Positions 46,441 to 57,743 of a stretch of DNA of 64,000 bases are shown piece by piece. A program made the position numbers and the translations under genes. Source of the DNA: Crotophaga sulcirostris (lineage: Eukaryota > Chordata > Aves > Cuculiformes > Crotophagidae); NCBI GenBank assembly GCA_013397455.1, contig VYZB01000537.1:388823-452822 (forward strand), written 5' to 3'. The notes below the pieces were generated by a model that worked only from the letters and a program-made list of their open reading frames with translations, was not told the origin of the DNA and did not search any database. The stretch's first letter is position 1. Every line of letters starts with the position of its first letter.

Positions 46441-47160
46441 AAAACCCACCCTGGAAGAAGGCATACTCTGATCACAGCATCTCAGCATCTGTTTTTAATT
46501 CTCCTGTTGACAAGTCCCTTCCTTCCAAATCACAGCTACTTCTCTGCAACCCTCCCACTGGATGCTGCTTTTCAGGGAGGGGTAGCCCCTGACAAAAAAA
46601 TTAAAAAATAGAGCTGCTTTACCTTTTCTTTTAACAATAGATTAATCTCTCTTTTGTTCTCTGTGAGAATTAGGTGTCATATTTCAAAATGTACTTTTAA
46701 AACAGGTATAATTAAACCTCTGCAAAATGAGGGAGGCAGAGAAATTAGCAGCAAAAGTAGTAATAAAGGCATTTTAGAGCATGTGTGAGCTGGAAGGTAC
46801 TTCATCCCTCCCCCTCACCACACAGCTACAATTACATTCTGGAGTGGAAAAAAAAAAAGTAATTATAAAAATGAACTTTTCTTCAAAAAAAATGAACACG
46901 TTGTAGAAGGATTACTCCTTTGAACATCCGAGCACTTCAAAAGGAGGATGAATTAGTGCTGACAACTCAATAAAGTAGCCATAAATTATTTAAGATGCGA
47001 TGGCTCTTCTCACACAGCACTTCTGATTAGGAAAACATTTCAAAAACCAGAAATTAGAGTTATTCTTCCTAAATGAAATGGGCCCAGGCTTCAAATGCAA
47101 GTGATATAAAAAAAAAAAAAAAGTGACTTTCAGTGAGCCTGGGAAGAACACAGCAAAGTT

Positions 47161-47208
47161 TCTTCTGTTGTAGCCATCTCCAAAGAGATCTTCTGTTGTA
47201 GCCATCTC
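47161..47208. repeat. 28-bp period tandem duplication
   Basis: TCTTCTGTTGTAGCCATCTC occurs at 47161 and again at 47189, with 8 bp (CAAAGAGA) between. Confidence 0.95.
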
Positions 47209-47249
47209 TCTTGTATGAGAATGTGTTAACAGATCCCTGCTTTTGGGAT

Positions 47250-47480
47250 TATCATAGAATCATTAAGGTTGGATGAGACTTCTAAGAGGACATCAAGTCC
47301 AACCATCAGCCCAACACCACAATGCCTACTAAACCATGTCCCAAAGTGCCACATCTACACGTTTTCTGAACTCCTCCAGGGATGGTGACTCCACCACTTC
47401 CCTGGGCAGCCTCTTCCAGCACTTCACCACATTTTCAGTAAAGAAATTTTTCATACCATCCAGTCTGAACCTGCCCTGGT
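47250..47480 (-). mobile_element. CR1 LINE 3' fragment, type J
   Basis: TTATCATAGAATCATTAAGG to CTGAACCTGCCCTGGTG; 5' truncated. Confidence 0.94.
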
Positions 47481-48329
47481 GAATTCATGGATTTGTGGAT
47501 TCATGAAGCAACACCAAGTAGAAGGATGGTATAAAAAACCACACGCTGTTGTGATGGAGAAACACAACCTTAAGGGATGCAGCGTGAGTCAAACAAAGCC
47601 CAAGACTCCAAACTCTAACACTGCTGTGCTTCAGAAAAGCAAGTAATTAAACTTTCCTAGAGAAAAGAGAGTTATGAAAGCAACTCCTGGAGGGCTGCTG
47701 GTGATGGAGTGGTATGGATCTCCTTTAAGTGCAGTTCTTCAGACTTTGCCTCTGTAGGGACTCACATGTGGATGTTGAGAGCAATGGCCATCCATCACGG
47801 GAACGACCCTAGCGAAGTCCAACCACTGTTTTAAAATTAGAAGAAATGCCAAGGAAAAGAGGCAGCTGGAGGAAAAGCTGAGCAAATTGTGGCTGCTGTG
47901 GTAGCAGAGACTTCACACTGATTTTTTGGAAGCACCCTCAGGTTAACAAGAAGGCCAGCTCTGCCTCTGCATCCCAGGGATGTGCTCTCCTGCCACGGAT
48001 GCTGTATCCTTAACGAGGTTGCAAATGAGAAATGTGCAGCTTAAGCTTTAAACAAACAGGAGGGTGGCCAAGCTAAATGGCTTCTCCTCTGGACAGAAAG
48101 ATAAGAGGGGCTGTTTCTGACACCAGCCCTGTGAGCTCAGCCATCTGAGGCAAAATGAGGATTTACGAGCACAATACTAACTGCTGGAGGAGTCTGTTGG
48201 GGCTGTTTTGGTAATTAAAATAATCAATCAAGGCCTGTGACCAAAGCTGGGGCAGATACATGTGGTTTACTCCCAACTTCTGAGAAAAGAAAAAAAAGAC
48301 TGCAAGAAGAAAAAAAAAATAGAATCATA

Positions 48330-48762
48330 GCACAAGTCCTATGAGGAGTGACTGAGGGAGCTGGGGCTGTTTAGCCTGGAGAAGAGGAGGCTCAGGGGAG
48401 ACCTTATTGCTCTCTACAACTCCCTAAAAGGAGGTTGTAGTCAGGCAGGGGTTGGTCTCTCCTCTCAGGTGACCAGTGACAGAACTAGAGGACATGGACT
48501 CAAGCTTGGTCAGGGGAGGTTTAGGCTTGATATTAGGAAAAAATTCTTCCCTGAAAGGGTGATTGGCCATTGGAATGCGCTGCCCAGGGAGGTGGTGGAG
48601 TCACGAACCCTGGAGGTGTTTAAGGGGAGATTGGATGAGGCCCTCAGTGCCATGGTTTAGATGATGGGTTGGTGTTGGTGTTAGTGTTAAGTGTTGGGTT
48701 ATTGGTTGGTGTTGATGATCTCAAAGGTCCTTTCCAACCTTGTAATACTGTGATACTGTGAA
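48330..48762 (+). mobile_element. CR1 LINE 3' fragment, type T
   Basis: ACAAGTCCTATGAGGAGTGAC through GGGCTGTTTAGCCTGGAG to TAATACTGTGATACTGTGA. ORF2 C-terminal codons ([20 protein letters not shown]) are open to the natural stop at 48660. Confidence 0.95.
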
Positions 48763-49078
48763 TAACAGAATGATTTGGTTTGGAAAGGACCATGAAGGTC
48801 ATCTCGTTCAACCCCCCTGCAGTGAGCAGGGGCATCTTCAACTCGATCAGGTCGCTCAGAGCCTCATTCAACCTGACTTTGAATGTTTCCAGGGATGGGG
48901 CAGCCACCACCTCTCTGGTCAGTCTGGGTCAGTGTTTCACCACCCTCAGCATAAAAAACTTCTTCCTACTTTCTCCTCTTTTAGTTTAAAACCATCACCC
49001 CTTGTCCTATTGCTAGAAGCCCTGCTAAAAAGTTTTTCCCCATCTTTTTTTTATAAGACTCCTTTAAGAGAGGCCACA
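48763..49078 (-). mobile_element. CR1 LINE 3' fragment, type B
   Basis: AATAACAGAATGATTTGG, CCTGCAGTGAGCAGGGGC and AGTTTAAAACCATCACCCC identify a second, older CR1 type. It starts directly at the tail of the preceding type T copy. Confidence 0.9.
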
Positions 49079-50910
49079 AAAACTTACAGAAAAGTTTTAG
49101 TGGTTTTACCAGTCTGGTAATTCCTTGATGAACAGTCACAGTGAGGGGGAACTCTTAAACGCCACAGCAGAAAAGGTCCCTTAAATAATTAATTCTGCAA
49201 GATATTGATGTTCCTCTGCATCTTCCCATCAGCACCCTGGAGCTGTTCCCAGCACCACGCTCCCACAGACTCCCTACAAGAATTGCTGCACCCTCCCCTT
49301 GACTTCTGGCTAAGCCAAAAATGCTTGCATGAATGAGAATTGTAAGATTTCTAAATAAAATCCTACCAAAAAGAAGGGGGAAAGAACGAAGCAGACTGTG
49401 CATGCAGTTTCTCCCATCACCCTAAAATCCCACATTCATTCAGGAGCAAAAGAAAAAGGGATAAAACTCCTACCAGCTCAATAGATGCTGCATCTATAGA
49501 GACAGGATTAATTCAAAAGCTGTACAGGGAATTGCAATGACACAGACAGGACCTGCTAGTGAGATGTCAGTCTTCAAGGCCAAGCAGACAGTGACAGCTA
49601 TTTTTTACTTCTCTTTTTTTTCCCTTTTTTTTTTCTCCCCTGCCAGGCCATCTCCAGGGTGCAAGAATTGGAGTGCGTTTCTCTTTCCACTTTGGCTCGA
49701 GTCCCACTTACGAGGCTAATGATCAGAAAAAAAACAGAGAGAGACAGAAAATGCACAGAGGCAAAGCTGACCTCTCCTCGCACCCATTCCAGTTCCCAGG
49801 GTGACCTCGGGGGCTTTAATGCTCCTTCTGCTCCCTTCAGAGCAGCTGATCCCCGCGGATTCGCGTTGGCCGTGCAGCTCTACCTCTTCCTTGACTTCCT
49901 GCTGCTCTTCCCGTGGAGGCCAAAATCTGAGGATGCCTTTGATAGCCAGTAAAGTCAAACAGGTCTCAAAAAAAGCAGCTCTTAGAAGATGGGATTGACA
50001 GAGTGCTAATGCAGTTCAGTCCCTGCCAGCAGATGTGTCAGAAACCATTACTTCTCTCCGGCTTGTCCACCAAAAAATCTTGCGGCAGAAAGATCAAAAG
50101 AGACAGCAGCCAGTCTGCACCCTCCAACCCCCCCTGGAAACACAAGGTTTGACCCCATTCCAGTCAGGTTTCTCAGCACCAGCAGCTCAGGAGGTTTTCC
50201 AACCTGAACCTACTGGTTCTCAAGGATGTTCAGAGCAACGGTTACGGCTTTTGCTCAAACTCAGAGTTTAAGGTTGGAAACAGAGTTTTCCAGCTCAGGT
50301 CACCTTCTAAAATACCCCAGTAGACACAACCCTGACCAAGCAAAGCTAATGACATGAATTTACCCTTAAAGCATTGGCTCTTGGACCCTAGGAGCAATGT
50401 TGGCTGATGCACTACAAAGACACAGATACAGAGATAAAGTTGTGTGAGAAAAGCAGTCTTTGAATAGCAAGCTTAACCAATTAAATTAAATTCTTGAAAA
50501 AACATTTAAGATTTACTAATCAAAAGCACAATGTAATTGTTAAGAGATACAAGAACAATCTCTTTTTATTAACTAAGTCTGTTTTACCCAGAACATCTTT
50601 TGATTAGACTCATTGACGCAACCCCTCCATAGACACTTTCATCTCTTAATACTCTCAGGACCATTGTGGCCAGGTTGACCCCAGTAGTACAGAACAGGGA
50701 AGTATAATTAATAATACCAGACTAATTTAAACTAGAGATCAGCCATAACAAAATACTATCAAAAGTCCAAGTGTGAAGGCCATAATGTGGTCACTGAATT
50801 AAGTTATTCTGCTTCACACCTAATGCACCTTGGCAAGAGCTGCACTGGGTGTTGCACATTTCCCAAATAAAAATAATATATGACTTAAATGAAGACTCCT
50901 AGAATTAACT

Positions 50911-51076
50911 GTAGAATGGTTTGGGTTGGAAGGGACCTTAAAGCCCATCCAGTTCCAGCGCCACTGGGCAGCGACACCTCCCACTGGATCAGGGTGCTCA
51001 AAGCCCCATCCAACCTGGCCTTGAACACCTCCAGGGATGGGGCAGCCACGACTTCTCTGGGCAACCTGGGCCAGTT
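50911..51076 (-). mobile_element. CR1 LINE 3' end, type Y
   Basis: TGTAGAATGGTTTGGGTTGG to GGGCAACCTGGGCCAG; 5' truncated. Confidence 0.93.
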
Positions 51077-51287
51077 CGTAAAGAGCTGGAAATAACAGCA
51101 CCCATCATTTACAAAGTTCTAATCCAATCAGAAATGGCATGGGCCAAAAATTGCTGTCCTATGACAGATACTTGTTAAGGTTAACAAAACAAGTTGGTGG
51201 TCTCAGGTAGGACCATGATCAAAGACATTTTGCATGCAACTCTCACAGCTTTCATTAAAGACTTAGAATTTCACATTTCTCATGGTG

Positions 51288-51333
51288 CTAATTTCTAATA
51301 GAACATGTTCCTAATTCCTAATAGAACATGTTC
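51288..51333. repeat. 23-bp tandem duplication
   Basis: Two units of 23 bp, each CTAATTYCTAATAGAACATG plus TTC. Confidence 0.95.
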
Positions 51334-51350
51334 CATGGAAAGCAGCTGTG

Positions 51351-51474
51351 ATTTTACCAGCTCTCAAAAAAGTTTGTTTAAATAGGAGATGGTTCTCACA
51401 TGATTGGACAGAAATCATACAGCCAAGACCAGTTTGGTGTTGTGCCTCAAGTCACGAGAGATGCAGAATATTAA
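51351..51474. repeat. Left copy of 124-bp direct duplication around a CR1
   Basis: ATTTTACCAGCTCTCAAAAAAG, AGTTTGTTTAAATAGGAGA, CCAAGACCAGTTTGGTGTTG and CTCAAGTCAC..GAGATG occur here and again in the same order at 51752-52069. Confidence 0.94.
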
Positions 51475-51751
51475 AATCATAGAATCATCAAGGTTGGATA
51501 AGACCTCTAAGATCATCAAGTCCAACTATCAGCCCAATACCACCGCGTCTACTAAACCATGCCCTCAACTGCCATATCTACATGGTTTTTGAACACCTCC
51601 AGGGCTGGTGAATCCACCACTTCCCTGGGCAGCCTCTTCCAATGCTTCACCACTCTTTTGGTAAAGAAATTTTTCCTAATATCCAGCCTAACCCTCCCCT
51701 CGCACAACTTGAGGTCACTTCCTCCCACCCTATGCTTGTCACTTGGAAGAA
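51475..51751 (-). mobile_element. CR1 LINE 3' fragment, type J, between long direct repeats
   Basis: ATCATAGAATCATCAAGG to TGCTTGTCACTTGGAAGAAG. Both ends coincide with the ends of the flanking duplication. Confidence 0.94.
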
Positions 51752-52069
51752 GATTTTAGCAGTTCTCAAAAAGTTTGTTTAAATAGGAGAGAGGTTCACT
51801 GAAAGAGCGATTGGCCGTTGGAATGCGTTGCCCAGGGAGGTGGTGGAGTCACCAACCCTGGAGGTGTTTAAGAGGAGATTGGATGAGGCACTCAGTGCCA
51901 TGGTTTAGATGATGGGTTGGTGTTGGTGTTGGGTTATAGGTTGGACTCGATGATCTCAGAGGTCCTTTCCAACCTTGTAATACTGTGATACTGTGATATT
52001 GGATAGAAACCACATGGCCAAGACCAGTTTGGTGTTGAGCCTCAAGTCACAAGAGATGGGGAACATTAA
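51752..52069. repeat. Right copy of the direct duplication, split by a type T CR1
   Basis: The left part is 51752-51798 (ATTTTAGCAGTTCTCAAAAAG to GAGGTTCA). The right part is about 51996-52069 (ATTGGATAGAAACC to GGGAACATTAA). Together they give 121 bp, about 85% identical to 51351-51474 by eye. Confidence 0.92.
51798..51995 (+). mobile_element. CR1 LINE 3' end, type T, nested in the right duplicate
   Basis: CTGAAAGAGCGATTGGCCG to TAATACTGTGATACTGTGA. It divides the right copy of the duplication and is therefore younger than it. Confidence 0.94.
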
Positions 52070-53271
52070 CCTTGATTCCACACTGAACAAACAAGGATTG
52101 TACAGATTCTGGCTGTTTCCAATGCAAAATTGCACCTACCTATGGAAGAGCAACCCAACAACTGCAGGGATCAATAGGGCTACAGAGACCTCAAGTGTGT
52201 GAGTGTTGCCTTCAGGTCAAACATGAGTCACATCATGGGATGATGGTCTGTGAAACCTGACTTTGCTTTTCTAGATCTGGAGAGGAAGAATAGAATTCTG
52301 CCTGCAAGGCATGCTGCTTCAATAACTCCATATGCAACTTAAAGCTGTCTCCTACTGCGTCTTTACTGAATGTGCATGTTAAACTTGATTTTTAAAATAA
52401 ATCGAAGCGCTGCCATAACCGTTTGCCTAAAGCTAGCAATTGCTTTTATATAACTTGCAGCTCCACGATCAGCCTCACTGGAGAACTTACACATCTGCAG
52501 ATGACTTAGATGGGAGCCCTGTAAAAGCTTCCACAAAAAGCAGTAACCACGCTAAATGTTCCCCTCGGAGGAAAAATTATCTAAAGAAATATTGAAAGCA
52601 ATAGGGAGAGTCAGACTCCCACGGAGAAATAATTTTGTTTCTCGTTTCCAACTGAAAAAGAGGATTCAGCTGGAAATTCAGCCACGGAGTCGGTGGGTTT
52701 TAACCTCTTGACATTTTGTCTGTGCAATGGGAACACCGGACAAGAGATGAAAACATCTGCAAAGAACTTCATACTGGTTTAGACACCACGTCAGTGCAAA
52801 AAAAATTTGAAATACAATGACCAGAGCCACAGGTGCTGCCTCAAAAGTCACACTCGTCCTTGAACGGATAAAATCCAATTGATCAGCCATGCCTGCTCCT
52901 TAATGGATTTTGATCGTTGGAAGCCAGCCTGGGAAAACAACTGATTTGTTTACACTATTAATTAATAATATTAGTAGCTATCAAAGCATGCACCCATCAC
53001 TACTGGTGAGCTATTTAAATGCCACTCACTGTGACCATCCTTCTTCTTAATAACCAGTAATTTGATAGGAGGAAAACATGCCAAAGCTACCAGTGATGTC
53101 TCCTTGGAAAGTCACGAGTGAGTGACTTAGTGCGTGGGATAAAGGGTAATTAGCTCCAGTAAGTCCTGCAAACAGCTGCACACTTTGATTTTTTAAGGAG
53201 TTTTTTTGCTTGATTTTCACCGTTTTCAGCTTGGTCAGAAAACTATCACGCCCTTCACCTACACAATAGAT

Positions 53272-53363
53272 GAGGTGTTCAGGGTTATGGTTTAGCAGTG
53301 GACAGGTATGGTCAGACCTGATGATCTCAAAGGACTTTTCCAACCAAACGATACTATGATTCT
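53272..53363 (+). mobile_element. CR1 LINE 3' end, type D
   Basis: GAGGTGTTCAGGGTTATGG, AGCAGTGGACAGGTATGG, then CCAACCAAACGATACTATG. Confidence 0.9.
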
Positions 53364-53474
53364 TAAAGAATCGACGGTCACACTGATGCTTTAAAGGAAA
53401 ATCCCACTCTGCTGCTGTGGAGTGGAAAGATCGAAGCAACTTCCACTTTGTTGTAGGACTGAGACAGGGCAACA

Positions 53475-53545
53475 CATGGCAGGGGGGTTGCAACTGGATA
53501 ATCTTTAAGGTCCCTTCCAACCCAACCCATTCTATGAGTCTATGA
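53475..53545 (+). mobile_element. CR1 LINE 3' end, 71 bp, type Y
   Basis: CATGGCAGGGGGGTTGCAAC to CCATTCTATGAGTCTATG. Confidence 0.9.
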
Positions 53546-55210
53546 ATTTTAAGGTCAGCTTTTGTAGTGACCACCTAGCTGGAAAGATTTATCACCTCAA
53601 CATGAACCATACAAGAACAGGCTATAAGAAGCTGTTCAGCTGTTTGTAGCCTAATTCAGTATTGATTTAAACAATTACAGCCTGGAGTTTAATGTAGAAT
53701 AATTTTGAGACAAATTAGCTCCATGGTTGTTCAGTCACACTTTAAAAGGAAAAGGACTTACAATATTTTACATTTAAGGATGGGAGAACGGAAAACAAGA
53801 CCATGCTCCCAGTCAAATGCAACATTTACAAAGGGTAGCTACAATATATTTTTTTTAAAGCATAATCTTTACAGAAATGGATGATTCATCTCTGAGGACA
53901 CGATGCTATAGGATGCTAGAAAACCTCTTATCTATAAGCTAATTCAGTTCAAACATGTGCTGATAGTTATCAAAAAAGCAGCTGTTATCAGCCTGTGCAA
54001 GTGGGAACTGATAAATCCTTGAGTTGTGTTCAAATCACAGCGCCCGCTCCTGCTGCAGAAGCTTCAGAGAGATCTTCAGGATAGAAAAGAGTGGGATGGT
54101 TGAACCACGAACCCCCTCCACGAATGACACAAGGTTGGGAGAGAGATGCAAGGCTCATTCACGCTCTACGCTATATTTTCATCAAACCCAGGAGGTGACG
54201 AGGGCAAAAATTTCAGGCTCCGGCACCATCAATGCAGAAATGGCCTTTTTTTTTTCTTTTAATGTAAAATCAATAAAATTATTTTAGGGAGCTATTTGGA
54301 TGACTTGGTTCAAAGAGGCAGCAATTTTTCTTCTCTTTCACAAAATTACCCGTCTATAATGTCGGGAACAGGCAGACCTTCTGACCATGTACATTTTGAC
54401 CAAGAATAATTTCAGTACAAAATGATTTCCATCCATCATGAGAAACAAATTACAGGAACTGGACGAGAAAATTCCAAGCCATTCTGACTCTTCAACCCCA
54501 AATGAACTTTAAGAAAATATATTGATATTATGGAATGCAGTTTTGTGGCTATAAAAGAAGTCATAATCCACAAAAATACATTATCGCATTAAGAATCCAA
54601 AAAAAAATTTGTAAGGTTAACAATCTCAATGGTCCTGGCTCCAAAGCTTGCGTGTTAATATTGCCATAAAATATTTTCAGCTCTCAACAAGGTCAGATGC
54701 CTGTGCAGGCTCAGTTTGGGTTCTCACTCAGTTTAATTCTCATAAGAGAAAACAAAAGAAAGGCAAACAATAAAAAATACTATACGAAATATACCTATTT
54801 ATTTCTAGATGTCTTGAAACAAACTTCAAACAACATCTTCAAAGGACTCCTCAGACTGTGAATAAGTAGAATTTTGCTTTCTATTGTAAGTTAAGAGTTC
54901 AAATTCTTCAGATACTTGTCTTGTTATGGAAGCCAAAACTGTCCTAATGTTTTTTTTTTAACCCTGTTCTGAAAATCAAGCCTTGGAAGACTCCTACGAG
55001 TGTCACACATTTGGTGTTTTTCTTTTTTTCCTAGGAACTTGCATGTTGAGAAGTTATTGGCACTGCAGAGAACTGGGAAATGAGGAAGTGCTTTGTCATT
55101 TCTTCCTCAGCACGGCTCGTCTCTGCTGTTCTCCTGCCATCCCCACTCAGCCAATCCTTTCCAGTTCTGAACCTACCAAACCACTTTTACTGTTCTTAAA
55201 GTCGTTCTCA

Positions 55211-55538
55211 TGGAATCACAGAACGGTTTGGGTATGAAGCGACCTTAAAGATCATGGAGTCTCAACCCTCCTGTCATGGGCAGGGACACCTCCCACTGGA
55301 TCAGGTTGCTCAAAGCCCCATCCAACCTGGCCTTGAACACTTCCAGGGATGGGGCAGCCACCACTTCTCTGAAGAACCTGTGCCAGGGCCTCACCACCCT
55401 CACAGGAGAACATTTCTTCCTAAGATCTCATCTCAATCTCCCCCTTTTCATCTTAAAACTGTTCCCCCTCATCCTATCCCTGCACTCCCTGATCAAGAGC
55501 CCCTCCCCAGCTTTCCTGGAACCCTCTTTAAGTACTAG
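55211..55538 (-). mobile_element. CR1 LINE 3' fragment, type Y
   Basis: TGGAATCACAGAACGGTTTGG to TTTAAGTACTAGAAGG; 5' truncated. Confidence 0.94.
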
Positions 55539-55734
55539 AAGGACTTTTCAATACTTCAATACTCTTGTTTCATGACCCCTCTTCTCGTATTATGTCATGT
55601 ACGCTCCATGAACACTGAGACTGAAACAATGTTTGTGTTGGACATCAATTACAACGAGTTGGATTCCTCCACTTCTTGGTTTTGATAACCAAGTTTAAAA
55701 GAAGGCTGGTAACCTTGGAAAGTCAAATATATCA

Positions 55735-55735
<1 letters not shown>

Positions 55736-55785
<50 letters not shown>

Positions 55786-55848
55786 ATCTGTATATATATC
55801 TCTCTATATATATCTCAAATATATATATCTCAAATATATATCATATCA
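55736..55848. repeat. (TCTA)n microsatellite with TA-rich extension
   Basis: About twelve TCTA units (55736-55785) are followed by TATATATCTC-type sequence to 55848. The open frame over it (repeated YLSI) is an artefact. Confidence 0.97.
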
Positions 55849-56723
55849 CCAAAATATCATTTTAACTCACAGAGATTTTCTAAACCATGTAAATAAACTT
55901 TTTCCCCTCTTCTACGGAAGCTGTTCCCCTCTAAAGACTTTCGAAAATTCTCTGCTGGAATCTAATTTTGCTTTTTGTGGTAAGAATCATCCCATACCCA
56001 CAGCACTCAGACAGGCACAGTGGTAGTAACCATTAATACATGCAAAAATCCCCCCAAATAATAATAGTAATATTAGTTCTTTCTATTATTATATATCACT
56101 ATAATAGATATGTGTTTTATAGATATAAAATAAGATATAAAGCGGTCATATAATCCTTGGGAGATGCCTGCTATTTCCTAAGAACATTGCCAGTATTATT
56201 CATCCCTGAGGAGACAATTTTAGAGATAAGAGGGAATAATTTAAAAGGATTAAAAGAGCTCGACCCAAATCACAGCAAGAGTCAGAGCTGACAGCCAGTT
56301 CATTCCTTTCAGCCCCTCGCAACGTGGACAACTCAGAAGTTTTTTTGGGTTTCCATACTGTTCTGTTACCCACATGGCTGGGATGAGAACTATGAGTGTT
56401 GCTGTTATCACCAACTCCACATCAGAGCTCAAAAGAGACCTCTCGTATAAACACTCCAACTTCAAAGCCAAACCTCTCCAATCTCTCTTATCTGGCTGAG
56501 GAAGCAACACAGCTGCCTCGCTGCAACGGCAGCACATCAATCACAAACACGCTGCACTTGGGAGGCAGCAGACCTCATCTTTGCTCCTCCTGCTCATTTG
56601 GCACGTGTGTTGAGTTTGATGACACGGATCTACGATTGGCGAGTGTCCCCAGAACATCTAGGGGTCACATGTTAATGAACTTCTATGGTAGAGGATTAAG
56701 AAAGCCAGTAACAATCAAAAGAA

Positions 56724-56772
56724 GCGTGAGCAGCAGGGCAAGGGAGGGGATTCTCCCCATCTACTGTGCTCT
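56724..56772 (+). mobile_element. Internal CR1 fragment
   Basis: GCGTGAGCAGCAGGGCAAGG then GAGGGGATTCTCCCC, matching the CR1 segment about 600 bp from the 3' end. It is joined to an inverted internal fragment. Confidence 0.75.
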
Positions 56773-56955
56773 CCCCAGCTTTCCTGGAGCCCCTTTCAGT
56801 ACTGGAAGGCTGCTCTAAGGTCTCCCCAGAGCCTTCTCTTCGCCAGGCTGAACAACCCTAACTCTCTCAGCCTCTCCTCATACGTGAGGTGCTCCAGCCC
56901 TTGGATCATCTCTGTGGCCTCCTCTGGACACAGTCAAGCAGGTCCTCATTGTGTA
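56773..56955 (-). mobile_element. Internal CR1 fragment beside exon A
   Basis: CCCCAGCTTTCCTGGAGCCC through CTGAACAACCCTAACTCTC to CTCCTCTGGACACAG. It has no 3' tail. It lies about 55 bp from the exon A donor, on the EXOC4 sense strand. Confidence 0.88.
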
Positions 56956-57010
56956 TGTAGTCAGGTCATGGCTATTCATGCACAGCACGAGATGTTCACT
57001 CAGCTCCTAC

Positions 57011-57230
57011 CTGCAGAAGAGGTCGCTGCACACCTAGGATCTTCATGGTATCTGCATTAGCCAGTATCTTCAGCGGATCAGATGCCTTCGTGACGCCTTC
57101 AATCTCTTTATTGATCTCAGCCAGGACCTGGTTGAGGAAGATGTTCTTGATGTACATGGTGAGGAACTCACGGAGTGGACATTGCTTGGTTGGGCCAAGT
57201 TCCATGGCATGCTCTATCTCTTGGATAAAT
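57011..57230 (-). CDS. EXOC4: EXOC4 coding exon A (exocyst complex component 4 / Sec8)
   Basis: This 220-bp internal exon encodes [20 protein letters not shown], then [20 protein letters not shown] and [20 protein letters not shown], ending GVQRPLLQ. It is a close match to vertebrate Sec8 at about human residues 506-578. The acceptor has a strong pyrimidine tract (CTTCCCCTTTTGTTTTCCAG). The donor is CTGCAG|GTAGGA. The first base (A) completes an Arg codon from the preceding exon, which lies outside the window, and the last codon is complete, so exon B follows in phase 0. The protein is a vesicle-tethering exocyst subunit. Compared with the human sequence I recall, changes are conservative (HAM for HAL, TMY for TVY, MKI for MKV), so the gene is under normal constraint. 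Confidence 0.98.
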
Positions 57231-57479
57231 CTGGAAAACAAAAGGGGAAGAATGCATTGCAGTTAAACCATACAGTTATTCTACATGTGTTAGCATTGTC
57301 TTTGCCATTCTTACAGCTCAGAGCCAAGCACTAGCAGTGGTGGAACGACTATAGACTGCGCTGAAAAGACACAGGAAGAGCAGAAAAGTTCTGTAAGGTA
57401 ACCTTCAAAAAAAAACACCATAAAATGCCAACAGCTAGTGAGACAAAGCCTCAGTGGCTGGAGAAGAACAGACAAATAG

Positions 57480-57743
57480 GGGAACTGGTGAAATTTTAAG
57501 CTGAAAGACAGGAGATTTAGATGAGATATTAAGAAGAATTTTTTTCCTGTGAAGGTGGTGAGACACTGGCACGGGTTGCCTACAGAAGTTGTGGCTGTCC
57601 CATCCTTGGAGGTGTTCAAGGCCAGGTTGGATGGAGTTTTGAGCACCCTGATCCAGTAGGAGGTGTCCCTGCCCATGGCAGAGGGGTTGGAACTGGATGG
57701 GCTTTAAAGTCCCTTCCAATCCAAACCACTCTATGATTCTATG
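57480..57743 (+). mobile_element. CR1 LINE 3' fragment, type Y
   Basis: GGGAACTGGTGAAATTTTAAG to CCACTCTATGATTCTATG, 250 bp beyond the exon A acceptor and antisense to EXOC4. Confidence 0.93.

Larger units (their letters stand above)
18193..57010 (-). other. EXOC4: EXOC4 intron between exons A and B (38.8 kb)
   Basis: The intron starts with GTAGGAGCTG after exon A and ends with CTCTTACAG before exon B. It holds most of the window's CR1 copies plus the SINE and the larger gap. Longer stretches without a recognised element are 19086-21726, 26284-26944, 28961-30118, 33092-34411, 39001-39934, 41040-41530, 42569-43318, 43799-44536, 47481-48329, 49079-50910, 52070-53271, 53546-55210 and 55849-56723. 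They show A/T runs (for example 45887-45900 and 47107-47121) and no coding exon I can recognise. Confidence 0.9.

Noticed and set aside
55180..55570. Possible ~30-bp flanking repeat around the CR1 at 55211-55538 (ACTTTT..CATG on both sides)
   Set aside because: The two sides agree at only about 60-65% and are T-rich, too little for a target duplication of a copy this well preserved.
55676..56026. Open frame with repeated YLSI
   Set aside because: Translation of a TCTA microsatellite.
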